Part shown: one piece after another, positions 8,820 through 18,029 of the stretch
Numbering within the stretch: position 1 is the stretch's first letter
Layout: each line of letters begins with the position of its first letter
The notes under the pieces: model-generated
Told to the model about the DNA's origin: nothing
What the model saw: only the letters and a program-made list of their open reading frames with translations
Database searches by the model: none
Assembly: GCF_041429795.1 (NCBI RefSeq)
Contig: NZ_CP163424.1
Coordinates: forward strand, 3,102,001-3,166,000
Reading direction: 5' to 3'
From: Algimonas porphyrae
Lineage (GTDB): Bacteria > Pseudomonadota > Alphaproteobacteria > Caulobacterales > Maricaulaceae
Length of the DNA: 64,000 bases
Made by a program: the position numbers and the translations under genes

Positions 8820-10299
8820 ACGGCTCCGCCATCATCTCCCGGATCGCCGCGACAGCGTGGTCGCGCGCGACCGTCTGCTGTGCCGGGCGGGTTGATTTCC
8901 ATTCTTCATTGGTTTCGATCGCCTTGGCCATTTCCGCGCCTAGGAACAGATCCTTGATCGTGACCTGCCCGTTTTCAGCCTCGTCCGAACCGATCAGCAC
9001 AGCCAGTTTCACGCCGCGCCTGTCGGCATATTTCAGCTGCTTGGTGACATTGCCTGAGCCGGTAAAGACTTCGGCGCGAATGTCTGCCGCACGCAGCTCC
9101 GCCGCCAGTTTGAAATAATGCGGCAACAGTCCCCGATCGAAGACGGTGATCAGAACAGGCGGCTGTGCGGCGACGGCCATGGCATCCATCCGCTCCAACG
9201 CAGAGACGAAGCGCGATACACCGAAGGAGAATCCCGTCGCAGGCACTGGCTGTCCGCGGAACCGCGAGACCAGATCGTCATAACGACCGCCGCCGCCGAT
9301 CGAGCCGACCCGCACGGGGCGCCCCTTCTTGTCGGTAATTTCCGCCAGCAATTCGAGCTCGAAGACCGGGCCGGTATAATAGCCCAGGCCGCGCACGACT
9401 GAAGTGTCGAAGCTGACCCGCTCCGGTCCGAAGCCGGTGGCTGTCAGCAGCCGGTCGATCTCGGCCAGTTCATCGACGCCCTGCTTGCCACGGTCCGATC
9501 CGCCGACCAGACCCGACAGGGTCGCAATGGTGGTTTCCCGGTCGGCGGAGGCCGTAGTGAAACCCAGTACGGCCTTGATCCCGTGGGCGGTTAGTCTCGC
9601 CCCTTGCGTATAGTCACCGGATTCGTCTTCCCGGCCTTCGCCGAGCAGCGCCTCGACCCCGTCTTCGCCCAACCGATCGAGCTTGTCGATCGCGCGGAGG
9701 ACCTGCAGGCGCTGCGTCGCACCGGCATCTGTATTGGGCACGCCGGACGCTTCCAGAATGCCGTCCAGCAATTTGCGATTATTGACCCGGACGGCATATT
9801 GATCGTCGCGCAGTCCGGCTGCGCGCGCAATCTCTGCGGCGACCATGATCATTTCAGCGTCGGCGACAGCTCCGCCCGCCCCGACCGTGTCCGCATCACA
9901 CTGGGTGAACTCGCGGAACCGTCCTGGACCGGGTTTTTCATTACGGAAGACAGACCCCGCCTGATAGCGGCGATAGGGTTTGGGGATGGCGTCGTAATGC
10001 TCCGCCACGAAGCGGGCGAGCGGCGCGGTCAGATCGTAGCGCAGGGACAGCCATTGCTCATCATCATCCTGCAGCGCGAACACGCCGACATTGGGTCGGT
10101 CTTCATCGGGCAGGAATTTTCCCAGCGCGTCGGCATATTCGAAAGCAGGCGTTTGCAGGGGCTCGAAGCCGAAACTGTCATAGACGGCGAAAGCCTTCGC
10201 CACGAGCGATGCTTCGGCCCGGATCACATCGGCGGGACGATCTTCGAACCCCCGCGGACGGCGGGCTTTGGGACGAAAGGGTTTGTTCTTTTTTGCCAT
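8818..10299 (-). CDS. hisS: Histidyl-tRNA synthetase
   Basis: 493 residues. A class II aminoacyl-tRNA synthetase that charges tRNA-His in the cytoplasm. The motifs in order are SLRYDLTAPLARFVAEHY, the motif 2 region RRYQAGSVFRNEKPGPGRFREF, the histidine-A box GLGYYTGPVFE, and GSIGGGGRYDDLVSRF followed by PATGFSFGVSR (motif 3 region). The C-terminal anticodon-binding domain follows (about 390-490). The N-terminal basic leader KKNKPFRPKARRPRG before the conserved core is common in alphaproteobacterial HisS. It is 40 nt downstream of the response regulator gene, in the same direction. Confidence 0.95.
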   Translation of the reverse strand: MAKKNKPFRPKARRPRGFEDRPADVIRAEASLVAKAFAVYDSFGFEPLQTPAFEYADALGKFLPDEDRPNVGVFALQDDDEQWLSLRYDLTAPLARFVAEHYDAIPKPYRRYQAGSVFRNEKPGPGRFREFTQCDADTVGAGGAVADAEMIMVAAEIARAAGLRDDQYAVRVNNRKLLDGILEASGVPNTDAGATQRLQVLRAIDKLDRLGEDGVEALLGEGREDESGDYTQGARLTAHGIKAVLGFTTASADRETTIATLSGLVGGSDRGKQGVDELAEIDRLLTATGFGPERVSFDTSVVRGLGYYTGPVFELELLAEITDKKGRPVRVGSIGGGGRYDDLVSRFRGQPVPATGFSFGVSRFVSALERMDAMAVAAQPPVLITVFDRGLLPHYFKLAAELRAADIRAEVFTGSGNVTKQLKYADRRGVKLAVLIGSDEAENGQVTIKDLFLGAEMAKAIETNEEWKSTRPAQQTVARDHAVAAIREMMAEP

Positions 10300-10339
10300 G
10301 ACGGCGCGGCCCTAGCCGCCCGCCCCGCAGGCGGCAAGC

Positions 10340-10717
10340 CTAGCCGTCGGCTCCACTGTCTTTCAACGCGGCGAACGCCGCCCGGATGTCATCCTGCAAA
10401 TAGGGTTTTTTCAACATTACCGTATCGCGGTAGCGCTCCGGGAGAACGGAGGCATCGCTATAGCCTGTCGCGAAGACGAAGGGGATGTCGCGTTCCTCCA
10501 GCGCATCGGCAATCCGAACCGATGTTTCGTCACTCAGATTGAAGTCGAGGATCGCAGCCGTGAAGCAACCCTCATCAAGCAGGGCGAGGGCATCGTTGCA
10601 GCTATTGGCGACCTGGGAGCTGGTAGCGCCGAGGTCGGCGACAAGTTCCTGGGTATCCATGGCAATGATGAAATTGTCTTCGACAATCAGCACATTGCCC
10701 GTGAAGACGGGGGTCAA
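10340..10717 (-). CDS. Single-domain response regulator (receiver only)
   Basis: A CheY-like receiver domain without an output domain. From the proposed start it has 125 residues: the acidic pair E13-D14 in VLIVEDN, the phosphoacceptor D58 in AAILDFNLSD, and the LKKP lysine near 100. The TTG at 10717 is chosen because AAGGAG (10724-10729) sits 6 nt upstream and the protein then begins at the receiver fold. A longer frame from GTG 10789 or ATG 10771 would add residues with no receiver character, lacks a Shine-Dalgarno, and would run through a palindrome (10768-10785). It probably takes phosphate from a hybrid or HWE-type kinase encoded elsewhere. Confidence 0.88.
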   Translation of the reverse strand: MTPVFTGNVLIVEDNFIIAMDTQELVADLGATSSQVANSCNDALALLDEGCFTAAILDFNLSDETSVRIADALEERDIPFVFATGYSDASVLPERYRDTVMLKKPYLQDDIRAAFAALKDSGADG

Positions 10718-10767
10718 GGGCAACTCCTTCTGACCGACTGTGCGTCCCGTCCAAAAACGCAGAGGCG

Positions 10768-10785
10768 GCATAACAAATGTTATGC
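10768..10785. promoter_or_regulatory. Perfect 8-bp inverted repeat upstream of the response regulator
   Basis: GCATAACA and its exact complement are separated by two A. The palindrome is 50 nt before the proposed TTG start, a fitting place for an operator. The binding protein is unknown. Confidence 0.4.
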
Positions 10786-10824
10786 GCACCTAATGCGAAG
10801 TCAGTTATCGTTCAATAACATAGG

Positions 10825-12360
10825 TCATCGAACGCTCGAAATCAGTGCAGATGTCGACGGGTCGTGATCGCCGGTTTTACCCCCCTCTATTTCGCTCAGA
10901 ATCGTATCCGCCAGAACCTTCCCCAGCTCCACGCCCCACTGGTCGAAACTGTTCACGCCCCAGATCACGCCCTGAACGAACACCTTATGTTCGTAGAGCG
11001 CGATCAGATGACCGATGGCGGTCGGTGTGAGCGCATCCAGCGTCAGCGTGGTCGACGGGCGATTGCCCGGAAAGGTCTTTTGCGGCGCCAGGCTGTCGAG
11101 ATCGTCCCGCTCGGCATTGTCCCGGCGCACCGTCGCCTCATCCTTGCCCAGCATCAGTGCTTCGGATTGGGCAAAGCAATTGGCCAGCAGCGCCCGATGA
11201 TGATCCGGACGGTTCTCATGGTCCGTCAGCACAGCCACGAAGTCCACGGGCGCGCCTTTGGGACCCTGATGCAGCCACTGGAAAAAGGCGTGCTGACCGT
11301 TCGTGCCTTCATCGCCCCAGATCACCGGACAAGTCACCCCGGCACCGGTGCCGTCCCGGCCTGCGCTTTTGCCGTTACTTTCCATTTCCAGCTGCTGCAG
11401 GAAGGCCGCCAGTTTGCGCAGGCGGCGCGCATAGGGGATGACGGCGAGACTGTCATAACCGTGCCCATTGCGGTTCCATATGCCGATCAGCGCCATCAGC
11501 ACGGGCATATTCCGGACTAGCGGCGCATCGCGGAAGTGACGGTCCATCTGCGCCGCCCCGTCGAGCAATTCGCCGAACAGTTCCGGCCCATAGGCGATGG
11601 CCAGCGACAGACCGACTGCGCTCCAGACCGAATAGCGCCCGCCGACCCAGTCCCAGAAGTCGAATATATTGTCCGGATCGATACCGAAGGCAATCGCCCG
11701 GTCTGGATTGGCCGAGACCGCCAGCACATGATCCTTGGGAGAACAGTTCGCAGCCGCGAGCCAGGCGCGAACACTCTCGGCATTCATCTTGGTTTCCTGC
11801 GTCCCGAAACTCTTGGACACGACGATGACGAGGGTGCGTTTCGGGTTGAGCCCGGCAATGGCATCGTTCACGGACGCGCCGTCGACATTATTGGCGAAAT
11901 GCAGACGCGGTGCGGCCTTGGCTGTTGCGTCAAACGCATCAGCCACCAGACGCGGCCCCAGATCCGACCCGCCGATTCCGATATGGACAATATCATCAAA
12001 GCAACCGGACTGGCGCAGCTCGGCGGCGAATGTCGCGATCCGGGCACGCATCGCCGCAACATCATCCGCCACGGCCTCGCCGCCAACGCCGCGCAAGGCC
12101 GTATGCAGCACGGCGCGGTTTTCTGAACTGTTGATCGGTTCACCGGCAAACAGGCGCGCCCGCCAACCCGCAACATCGCGTGTTTCGGCGAGCGACAGAA
12201 GCGCGTCCAGATCCTCTGCGCTGACGCGCTGCTTGGAGAAATCCGCCCTGAGCGGCCCGACCTGCAGCGCCATCCGGTCAAGCCGGTCCGGTTCGTTGGC
12301 GAACAAGGCTGTCAGGTCGGGGGTCGCTGTCGCGCGGGATGTCAGATCGTCAAAAGTCAT
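10825..12360 (-). CDS. pgi: Glucose-6-phosphate isomerase
   Basis: 511 residues. Interconverts glucose-6-phosphate and fructose-6-phosphate in the cytoplasm. Family motifs: HIGIGGSDLGPRLV, VIVVSKSFGTQET, GGRYSVWSAVGLSLA (including the PGI signature region), QLEMESNGKS, GDEGTNGQHAFFQWLHQG with the catalytic-region histidine, and the C-terminal WGVNSFDQWGVELGK signature carrying the active-site lysine. Length is close to the 500-550 usual for bacterial Pgi. Its stop is about 110 nt before the proposed response regulator start, so joint transcription is possible but not shown. Confidence 0.96.
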   Translation of the reverse strand: MTFDDLTSRATATPDLTALFANEPDRLDRMALQVGPLRADFSKQRVSAEDLDALLSLAETRDVAGWRARLFAGEPINSSENRAVLHTALRGVGGEAVADDVAAMRARIATFAAELRQSGCFDDIVHIGIGGSDLGPRLVADAFDATAKAAPRLHFANNVDGASVNDAIAGLNPKRTLVIVVSKSFGTQETKMNAESVRAWLAAANCSPKDHVLAVSANPDRAIAFGIDPDNIFDFWDWVGGRYSVWSAVGLSLAIAYGPELFGELLDGAAQMDRHFRDAPLVRNMPVLMALIGIWNRNGHGYDSLAVIPYARRLRKLAAFLQQLEMESNGKSAGRDGTGAGVTCPVIWGDEGTNGQHAFFQWLHQGPKGAPVDFVAVLTDHENRPDHHRALLANCFAQSEALMLGKDEATVRRDNAERDDLDSLAPQKTFPGNRPSTTLTLDALTPTAIGHLIALYEHKVFVQGVIWGVNSFDQWGVELGKVLADTILSEIEGGKTGDHDPSTSALISSVR

Positions 12361-13396
12361 GAGCGGCGGTTAGGCGAGAGCGCGGTCGCGTTCAAGCCGT
12401 GAGCGTGAGCCTTTGGGTGCCCGGATCAAAGCCGATCAGTGTGAATACACGCTGCGCCTGCTTTATTGCGTTTTTGGCCACACGGCACTGTCCTGCCGCC
12501 CATCGTGGGGTCGACCTGAAGAGGCGCTTCTTGAAGAAGCACGAGGCGCGGGCTCTCGTCCCTTGCGGGAAAAAAGCAATGAACACCCTTTTGCAACGAA
12601 CGAAAGCCCGCGCGTCGGTTTCCGGTGCAGTCACCAGCAGGGATACGTGTCCGGTCGGTCGCAAACGAATGACGACGGTCTCACAGCCCTTCGCAGCGAA
12701 GGACGGCTCAAAGGCGCGCGCCGCCAACTCGTCCGGCACAGCCGGATATTCACGCTCCCCACGGGCATTCGGGCCTCGGTCTGCGGTGCATGTCGCAAAC
12801 GTCCGCCATCCAGACCGGTCTTGTCGAACATGCCTTGCGGCCTGTTCGGCACGCCGCTGCGATGACGCGCCCAGCCCGGACCCCCGGAAGACCCCATCCC
12901 CACCACGGTCATGCAACCGCCTCGTGACGAAGGAATGGATCGTCAGATCATAAGCCCGTTTCGAGAGGCGGGGATGAGGGATTCAAGTCACATGCAATGA
13001 CAGGGGCTTAGTCGCAGAACTACGCGGGATTCCGATCAACCCGGTGATCGCTGCCGACTCTTTTTCCTTGGCAATTTTTCCGCCCCGTCACTCTTTTCTC
13101 CTCTTCCTCCTCTCGCCTCTCCCGCACACCTCTCCTCCTCATCCTCTGGCTCTCCCCTCCCTTTCATCCCCCGGCTTGACCGGGGGATTCATCACGGGAC
13201 GGCTGGGCTGGCCGGGAGGGTTGGGAGATGAATCCCGGATCATATCCGGGATGAGGGAGAGAGGGGAAAATCGATCCATGCTTATCGCCTCAAGGACCGC
13301 TTGCGTTTCAACGCCTTGCTGGGCCCCTCGCAAATTCAGTCGCCCTCCCCATTTCCCTATGGTCCGCATTCCCTGTCATCGTCAGAGACATAAGCC
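12361..13396. other. Gene-poor 1.0-kb stretch between pgi and the flavoprotein gene
   Basis: Open frames occur on both strands (for example 12392-12916 minus and 12399-12953 plus), but none has a Shine-Dalgarno-supported start or a family motif that I recognise. The minus frame has a fairly natural stretch (VVIRLRPTGHVSLLVTAPE) and could be a decayed or fast-evolving gene. From about 13080 the sequence becomes pyrimidine rich and then holds the palindromic repeat at 13163-13260. Confidence 0.5.
13163..13260. repeat. Palindromic intergenic repeat element with two hairpins
   Basis: Two strong hairpins about 50 bp apart: ATCCCCCGG/CCGGGGGAT (13166-13174 with 13180-13188) and ATCCCGGAT/ATCCGGGAT (13232-13240 with 13244-13252, loop CAT). 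Both arms share the TCATCCC...GGGAT theme. This resembles dispersed REP-like intergenic repeats common in alphaproteobacteria. Only this copy is visible in the window. Confidence 0.6.
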
Positions 13397-14785
13397 TCAA
13401 CCGACAAGATAGCTCTGAAGCTTCATTGCGGCGGGCATGGCGTTCTTGCGGAGTCGGGTGAGAATGTCGACGATCTCGGGGTCATCCTTGTCGGCACTGG
13501 CGATAAGGCCGGAGAAGCCGTCCAGACGGTTGGTCCGGATCCAGCGCTGCAGCACCTTATCCTGCGACCAGATCGCCTGGTTCATCATGTTGGCTGCGGC
13601 CATGCGCACGAAATCGTCGAGCCCGTCCGGCAGCGGTACGACGCCTGCCTTGGCGTTCTTGTCGGCGTCGGTTCCGCCCAGCCCTTCGAGATGGGCGATA
13701 AAGGAAGCGGAGAAAGTCGGCTGATAGGCACGCACGGTCTGCAATGTGATCCGGCCCGGCTTGAATATGGCGGTCGTCTTGCGATTCTTGACCGCCGATG
13801 CCGAACAGTCGACATGAACATGATCCGGCGAGGTTGGCAGCGTCCCGCGCGCCAGCGTGATTTGGTCGCGCCCGATATGGCTGACGCGGCCCAGGCGGAT
13901 CACGTTTTTGATACTGCGCAGAGCCTCCAGTTCTGCCCGGCTGATGGTCGGAGCGTGGAACATTTGCGGGCGAATATCGGGGTCGAGCCGAACGAAATAG
14001 CCGCAGGCTTCGAGCCGGTCGAACATGTCGTCGCGACTGGTGGATTGCGCCATGGCTTCGAAGGCGGCGGCCTGCACGCCCATGGTCTGCTTGAAGAATT
14101 CGGGTCGCGTCTGGGTCGCGGCGCGGTCATGCATCCAGCCATCGCGCGAAATGATCCAGGTCAGCTGATCCGGGTCTGCGCCCTGTTCCAGTAGCCATAG
14201 CAGCGCGTCAATCCCGGTCTTGCCGCCGCCAATGATGACATAGCCGGCGGGCGGCGTATCCAGTGTGGCAATCCCGCCGCAGGGCATGAACTGCACACCG
14301 TCATCGACGTTGAAACTCGGCGTATGATTGGCCGGAACGCTATTCTGCCAGTAGGTGCCGTCGACCAGCGTATCGAATGCGATCTGTTGCACGGCCCCGG
14401 ACCGGACATTCTTCACCAGCCCTTCGCCCTGATAGTCATGGCTGGGCAGATAGGTCACGCGCCCGGATGGCAACAATGTGTCGCGCATCACGGCTTCGTA
14501 ATAGGCCTGAATTTCCGGCAGGGTCGCGAGGTCCGCCAGGCCGCGATTAAAGCCCGTTCTGTCAATCTGGTCCCGGCTCAGCTCCCGCGAGGCGACGCCG
14601 TAAAAGCTCGATGGCTGATGCAGGGTCACGAAGGGATAGGCGATATTCCAGTGGCCGCCCGGCCTGGGGTGGCGATCGATGATTGTCAGCGTCTTGTCGG
14701 TTTCCGCAATCAGCGTGTCGGCAAAGGCCATGCCCATCGCCCCGGCCCCGACAAGGCAATAATCCGACGTCATCATTTCGCTCAT
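13397..14785 (-). CDS. FAD/NAD(P)-binding oxidoreductase, flavin monooxygenase-like
   Basis: 462 residues from the ATG at 14785 (an upstream TTG and two nearby ATGs at 14776 and 14773 are alternatives). The N-terminal dinucleotide-binding motif VGAGAMGMAFADTL binds FAD. DRHPRPGGHW follows, as in FMO and related flavoproteins. A second Rossmann motif IIGGGKTGIDALLWLLEQG at about 185-203 would bind NAD(P)H. Length and domain order fit a class B-like monooxygenase or a related uncharacterised FAD enzyme; the substrate cannot be read from the sequence. It stands alone, downstream of the sulfatase-modifying-factor-like gene on the same strand (113 nt gap). Confidence 0.8.
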   Translation of the reverse strand: MSEMMTSDYCLVGAGAMGMAFADTLIAETDKTLTIIDRHPRPGGHWNIAYPFVTLHQPSSFYGVASRELSRDQIDRTGFNRGLADLATLPEIQAYYEAVMRDTLLPSGRVTYLPSHDYQGEGLVKNVRSGAVQQIAFDTLVDGTYWQNSVPANHTPSFNVDDGVQFMPCGGIATLDTPPAGYVIIGGGKTGIDALLWLLEQGADPDQLTWIISRDGWMHDRAATQTRPEFFKQTMGVQAAAFEAMAQSTSRDDMFDRLEACGYFVRLDPDIRPQMFHAPTISRAELEALRSIKNVIRLGRVSHIGRDQITLARGTLPTSPDHVHVDCSASAVKNRKTTAIFKPGRITLQTVRAYQPTFSASFIAHLEGLGGTDADKNAKAGVVPLPDGLDDFVRMAAANMMNQAIWSQDKVLQRWIRTNRLDGFSGLIASADKDDPEIVDILTRLRKNAMPAAMKLQSYLVG

Positions 14786-14898
14786 GCCCGTCGCTATGCG
14801 CGCTGTCAGGCGTCGGGGCAAAGAAAAATCAGAACCGCATCAGAGCCGCATCATAGCTGCATGGGGGGACGGGCGGCTCGCAGGCGCGCGTGTCCAGC

Positions 14899-15951
14899 CT
14901 AGCGGCGGATCGGTTGCAGCGGCGCGACCGGATTGGTCCGGACCACCGGTCCCGCACCGGGCTGCATCGGCGGACGCGGGGGTGTCGGGATCGTTCGTGC
15001 CAGACGGAAGCCGAAATCGTCGTAGCGGTGATCCTTGGTATAGCGCAGCCGTTTGGCGGCCCGCATCTGATAGCCATGCGTCACCCAGGACCCGCCGCGA
15101 ATGATGCGCGCGTCGCAATTGCCATCCCGGCGCGGCGCCCCGTTGCCGGGATTGCCCTTGTGACCTGCGACATAGCAGTCGCTGACGAATTCATAAACAT
15201 TGCCGTGAATGTCATGGACGCCGAAACTATTGGCGGCATAGCTGCCGACCGGCACGGTCTTGCGAAGATATTTGCCCGGTGTCGATCCGGGCCCATAAGG
15301 AAATTCGCCGTTGAAATTGGCGAATTGTGCGCTGATCGCGCGGCCTGATCCGGTCGAGAAGGGTAATTGCTCTCCGGCGCGGGCGACATATTCCCACTCC
15401 GCCTCGGATGGCAGGCGGTAATTGCGCCCGGTCTTCGCATTCAGCCACTTAATATAGCTCTGTGCGTCATTATAGCTGATATTGGTGACCGGGCGCTTGC
15501 CGCGTCCCCAGCCATTATCTTCGGGTCGGAACCCGTTGCAACCGCCGGCTTTCACACATTCGGACCATTCTGCGAACGTCACCTCATAGCGACCGATCTC
15601 GAACGCGTAATCGATTGTCACGGGCACTTGCGGGCCCTCATTCCGGTCGCGCTTGCTCTGCGAAACCGGGCTACCCATCATGAACCGACCGGGCGGGATC
15701 ACCACCATGTCGGGACCATCGGCAGGTGGCACATGATCGATGATCGGGCGCATCGTCTGGGGCGGCAGGGCGCGCGCCGCCATCTTGCCCTGTTCGCGCG
15801 CGCGACGCAGGCGGGCTGCGGGGCGGTCGTCAAGGGCATTGATGTAGGGATCGGGCGTCGTCTGGGCCTTGGCGACAGACAGGGTCGGCCCCAGCCCGCT
15901 CATCGCGACCAGGCACACCAGAGCACTTCCAAATACAAACCCAAGTCTCAC
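14899..15951 (-). CDS. Secreted SUMF1/formylglycine-generating-enzyme-like domain protein
   Basis: 350 residues from the GTG at 15951, chosen because GGAG lies 6 nt upstream; a GTG four codons earlier has no such site. A signal peptide (about 1-28, ending near SVAKA) sends it to the periplasm. From about residue 75 it has the FGE-sulfatase fold: MVVIPPGRFMMGS, the EVTFAEWSECV region, RLPSEAEWEYVARAG, GVHDIHGNVYEFVSD, RIIRGGSW and FGFRLAR. The stretch after GGSW is VTHGYQMRAAKR, so the cysteines used by true formylglycine-generating enzymes at this place are absent. It is therefore more likely a binding or scaffold member of the family. A proline-rich tail ends the protein. Confidence 0.85.
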   Translation of the reverse strand: MRLGFVFGSALVCLVAMSGLGPTLSVAKAQTTPDPYINALDDRPAARLRRAREQGKMAARALPPQTMRPIIDHVPPADGPDMVVIPPGRFMMGSPVSQSKRDRNEGPQVPVTIDYAFEIGRYEVTFAEWSECVKAGGCNGFRPEDNGWGRGKRPVTNISYNDAQSYIKWLNAKTGRNYRLPSEAEWEYVARAGEQLPFSTGSGRAISAQFANFNGEFPYGPGSTPGKYLRKTVPVGSYAANSFGVHDIHGNVYEFVSDCYVAGHKGNPGNGAPRRDGNCDARIIRGGSWVTHGYQMRAAKRLRYTKDHRYDDFGFRLARTIPTPPRPPMQPGAGPVVRTNPVAPLQPIRR

Positions 15952-16132
15952 GACAGTCTCCACCGCATTCTGCGCCCCTCACGCGTGCCCTGATAACCCG
16001 ATAGCCCCAATTCCTGCGTTACTGGCAATCGGTTTAAGGAGCCAGCGTTAAGGAAAGACTATTTACAGTTGGTCATCTGCAGTCGGCCCGCGCGCATTAC
16101 AGTGCAGGTTTCATGCCTTTAACGGGCCGATG

Positions 16133-16978
16133 TCAGTGATCATGTCCCGGATTGGTCCGGGCGAGCTTGCGCATCAAACCCGGCCAGACGAGATTATCCC
16201 CCATGCCCGGCATGAAGGCGGCGGCGCCTTGCTGATAGACTTTGGCACCCATCTCAGCCGGTTCCTCGATCAGATTATCCTCGCCCGCAGCCTGCGCCAG
16301 AATCTGCACACGGCAGGCATTTTCGAGGAAATAAGTCCGCAGGAAGGCCGTGCCCGCAGACGGGCCCAGCGTCAGCGTACCGTGATTGCGCAGCATCAGC
16401 AGGCTCTTGCTGCCCAGATCGGCGACGATGCGCTCACGTTCGTCCAGATCCAGCGCGATGCCTTCATAATCATGATAGGCGAGGTCATCATGGACCTGCA
16501 TCGCCATCTGCGTATAGCGCCGCAATCCGCCTTTCTGCGCACTGACGGCCATGCCGTTGGCTGTATGCACGTGGATCACGAACTGTGCGTCGTCGCGCGC
16601 CAGATGGACGGCGGAGTGAATGGTGAAACCCGCCGGATTCACGAAATAGGGCGTCGCCTGCTTGATCCCGCCATTGCCATCGATCTTGACCAGGCTCGAC
16701 GCCGTCATTTCGTCGAACATGACGCCGTAGGGGTTGATCAGGAAGCGGTGTTCACCGTCCTCATCCGGCAGGCGCGCGGAAATATGGGTGAACACCAGAT
16801 CGGACCAGCCATGCATGGCGATCAGGCGGTAGAGTGCGGCCAGATCCTTGCGGATGCGCCATTCCGTGTCGGAGACCTGCCCTTCGAGCCGGTCGATCTG
16901 TGTCGGATCCGGAATATTGAAGCCGGGCGTTGCTTCCATCGCTTGTTGGATCTTCTTCTCATTGGTAGGGGCGTTCAT
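16133..16978 (-). CDS. Class II aldolase/adducin-family protein
   Basis: 281 residues. Start ATG at 16978 with GGAG 8 nt upstream. The fold is that of class II aldolases such as fuculose-phosphate aldolase and ribulose-phosphate epimerases. Metal ligands appear as the HVHT pair in FVIHVHTANGMAVSAQ and the later LRNHGTLTLG histidine; the N-terminal GNGGI/INPYG segments are also typical. The family includes sugar-phosphate aldolases and decarboxylases. The substrate is not readable. The neighbouring divergent mutarotase makes a sugar role plausible. Its ATG overlaps the mutarotase ATG on the other strand. Confidence 0.85.
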   Translation of the reverse strand: MNAPTNEKKIQQAMEATPGFNIPDPTQIDRLEGQVSDTEWRIRKDLAALYRLIAMHGWSDLVFTHISARLPDEDGEHRFLINPYGVMFDEMTASSLVKIDGNGGIKQATPYFVNPAGFTIHSAVHLARDDAQFVIHVHTANGMAVSAQKGGLRRYTQMAMQVHDDLAYHDYEGIALDLDERERIVADLGSKSLLMLRNHGTLTLGPSAGTAFLRTYFLENACRVQILAQAAGEDNLIEEPAEMGAKVYQQGAAAFMPGMGDNLVWPGLMRKLARTNPGHDH

Positions 16979-18029
16979 GGGTTTTCTCCGTTCAAGCCTT
17001 TCGTCGGTCTTCGGATCAGTCTTGCCGCATTCCGCAGGCGGCAGCAAGCGCGACACCATCACACAGCGGATCGTCGGCCAGACATCTGACGGGCGCGATC
17101 TGATCGAGTTTACCATGCGCGCGCCGTCAGGGCTGAGCGCGGTCTGGCTGAATTACGGCGCGACATTGACGCAGCTTATCCTGCCGGATGGCACCAACAT
17201 CGTCGTCGGCTTTGACGATCCGGTGCGCTATCTGTCCAACCATCCCAGTATCGGCGTGACCATCGGCCCGGTCGCCAACCGGATCGGTCGTGCCCGCTTT
17301 TCGATCGATGGTGAGATCTTCCAGACGGAGCCCAACCTGTCGCCAAATACGCTGCATAGCGGCGCGGCGGGCTGGCAGCACAGGCTCTGGGACGTCACCG
17401 TCGTGGACGGCATGCTCGAGTTTACCCTCGACGCCGACGATGGCGATGGCGGATTTCCAGGCGACCGCCAGACCGTGATGATGGCGCAGCTGGCTGAAAA
17501 CGCCCTGCGCCTGGAATGGTTCGTCAGCACGGACAGAGCCACACCGATCAACATCACGCAGCACAGCTATTTCAACCTGAGCGGCAATGTCGGCCAGCCT
17601 ATCGACGCCCACGCCCTGCAGAGCCATGCGACCCATGTCACCCAGACCGATACGGATCACATTCCGACCGGACAGACACTGTCCGTCACGGACACCGCGC
17701 TTGATTTCGGCGACCCGCAGGAGATCGGCGCGCGCGTAATCGACAATAATCTGCTCGTCCCCGGTGCGGGCCTGCGCGATCTGGCGGCGCTGACGGACGG
17801 GGTGCGGACCCTGTTCCTGCAATCGGATGCGCCCGGCTTTCAGCTCTATACGGGCGAAGCGCTGACGGAGGCCGGTTTCATCGCGCGCGCTGGCCTGGCG
17901 CTGGAACCGCAATCGCCGCCCGATGCCGTTAATCAGCCGGTCGACGGGATCGACATGGTGCTGCAGCCGGATAAGGACTGGCACCTGACCATTCAGTATA
18001 TTCTGCACGGACCCGGACTGCCGAAATGA
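16977..18029 (+). CDS. Aldose 1-epimerase (galactose mutarotase) family
   Basis: 350 residues from the ATG at 16977, preceded by AGGGG at 5 nt; a TTG at 17022 is the main alternative and would give 335 residues, with the conserved part beginning soon after (TQRIVGQTSDGRDLIEFTM). Motifs: LNYGATLTQLILPDG, SIGVTIGPVANRIGRARF, NTLHSGAAGWQHRLWDV (catalytic-region His), NITQHSYFNLSG and GFQLYTGEAL. It interconverts alpha and beta anomers of aldoses. It begins an apparently continuous operon with the Rieske protein, M19 dipeptidase and M28 peptidase (ATGA overlaps). Confidence 0.9.
   Translation: MGFLRSSLSSVFGSVLPHSAGGSKRDTITQRIVGQTSDGRDLIEFTMRAPSGLSAVWLNYGATLTQLILPDGTNIVVGFDDPVRYLSNHPSIGVTIGPVANRIGRARFSIDGEIFQTEPNLSPNTLHSGAAGWQHRLWDVTVVDGMLEFTLDADDGDGGFPGDRQTVMMAQLAENALRLEWFVSTDRATPINITQHSYFNLSGNVGQPIDAHALQSHATHVTQTDTDHIPTGQTLSVTDTALDFGDPQEIGARVIDNNLLVPGAGLRDLAALTDGVRTLFLQSDAPGFQLYTGEALTEAGFIARAGLALEPQSPPDAVNQPVDGIDMVLQPDKDWHLTIQYILHGPGLPK

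Noticed and set aside
12392-12953. Overlapping open frames on both strands between pgi and the flavoprotein gene
   Set aside because: No start signal, no recognised family and no clear coding bias; kept only as a note on the gene-poor stretch.
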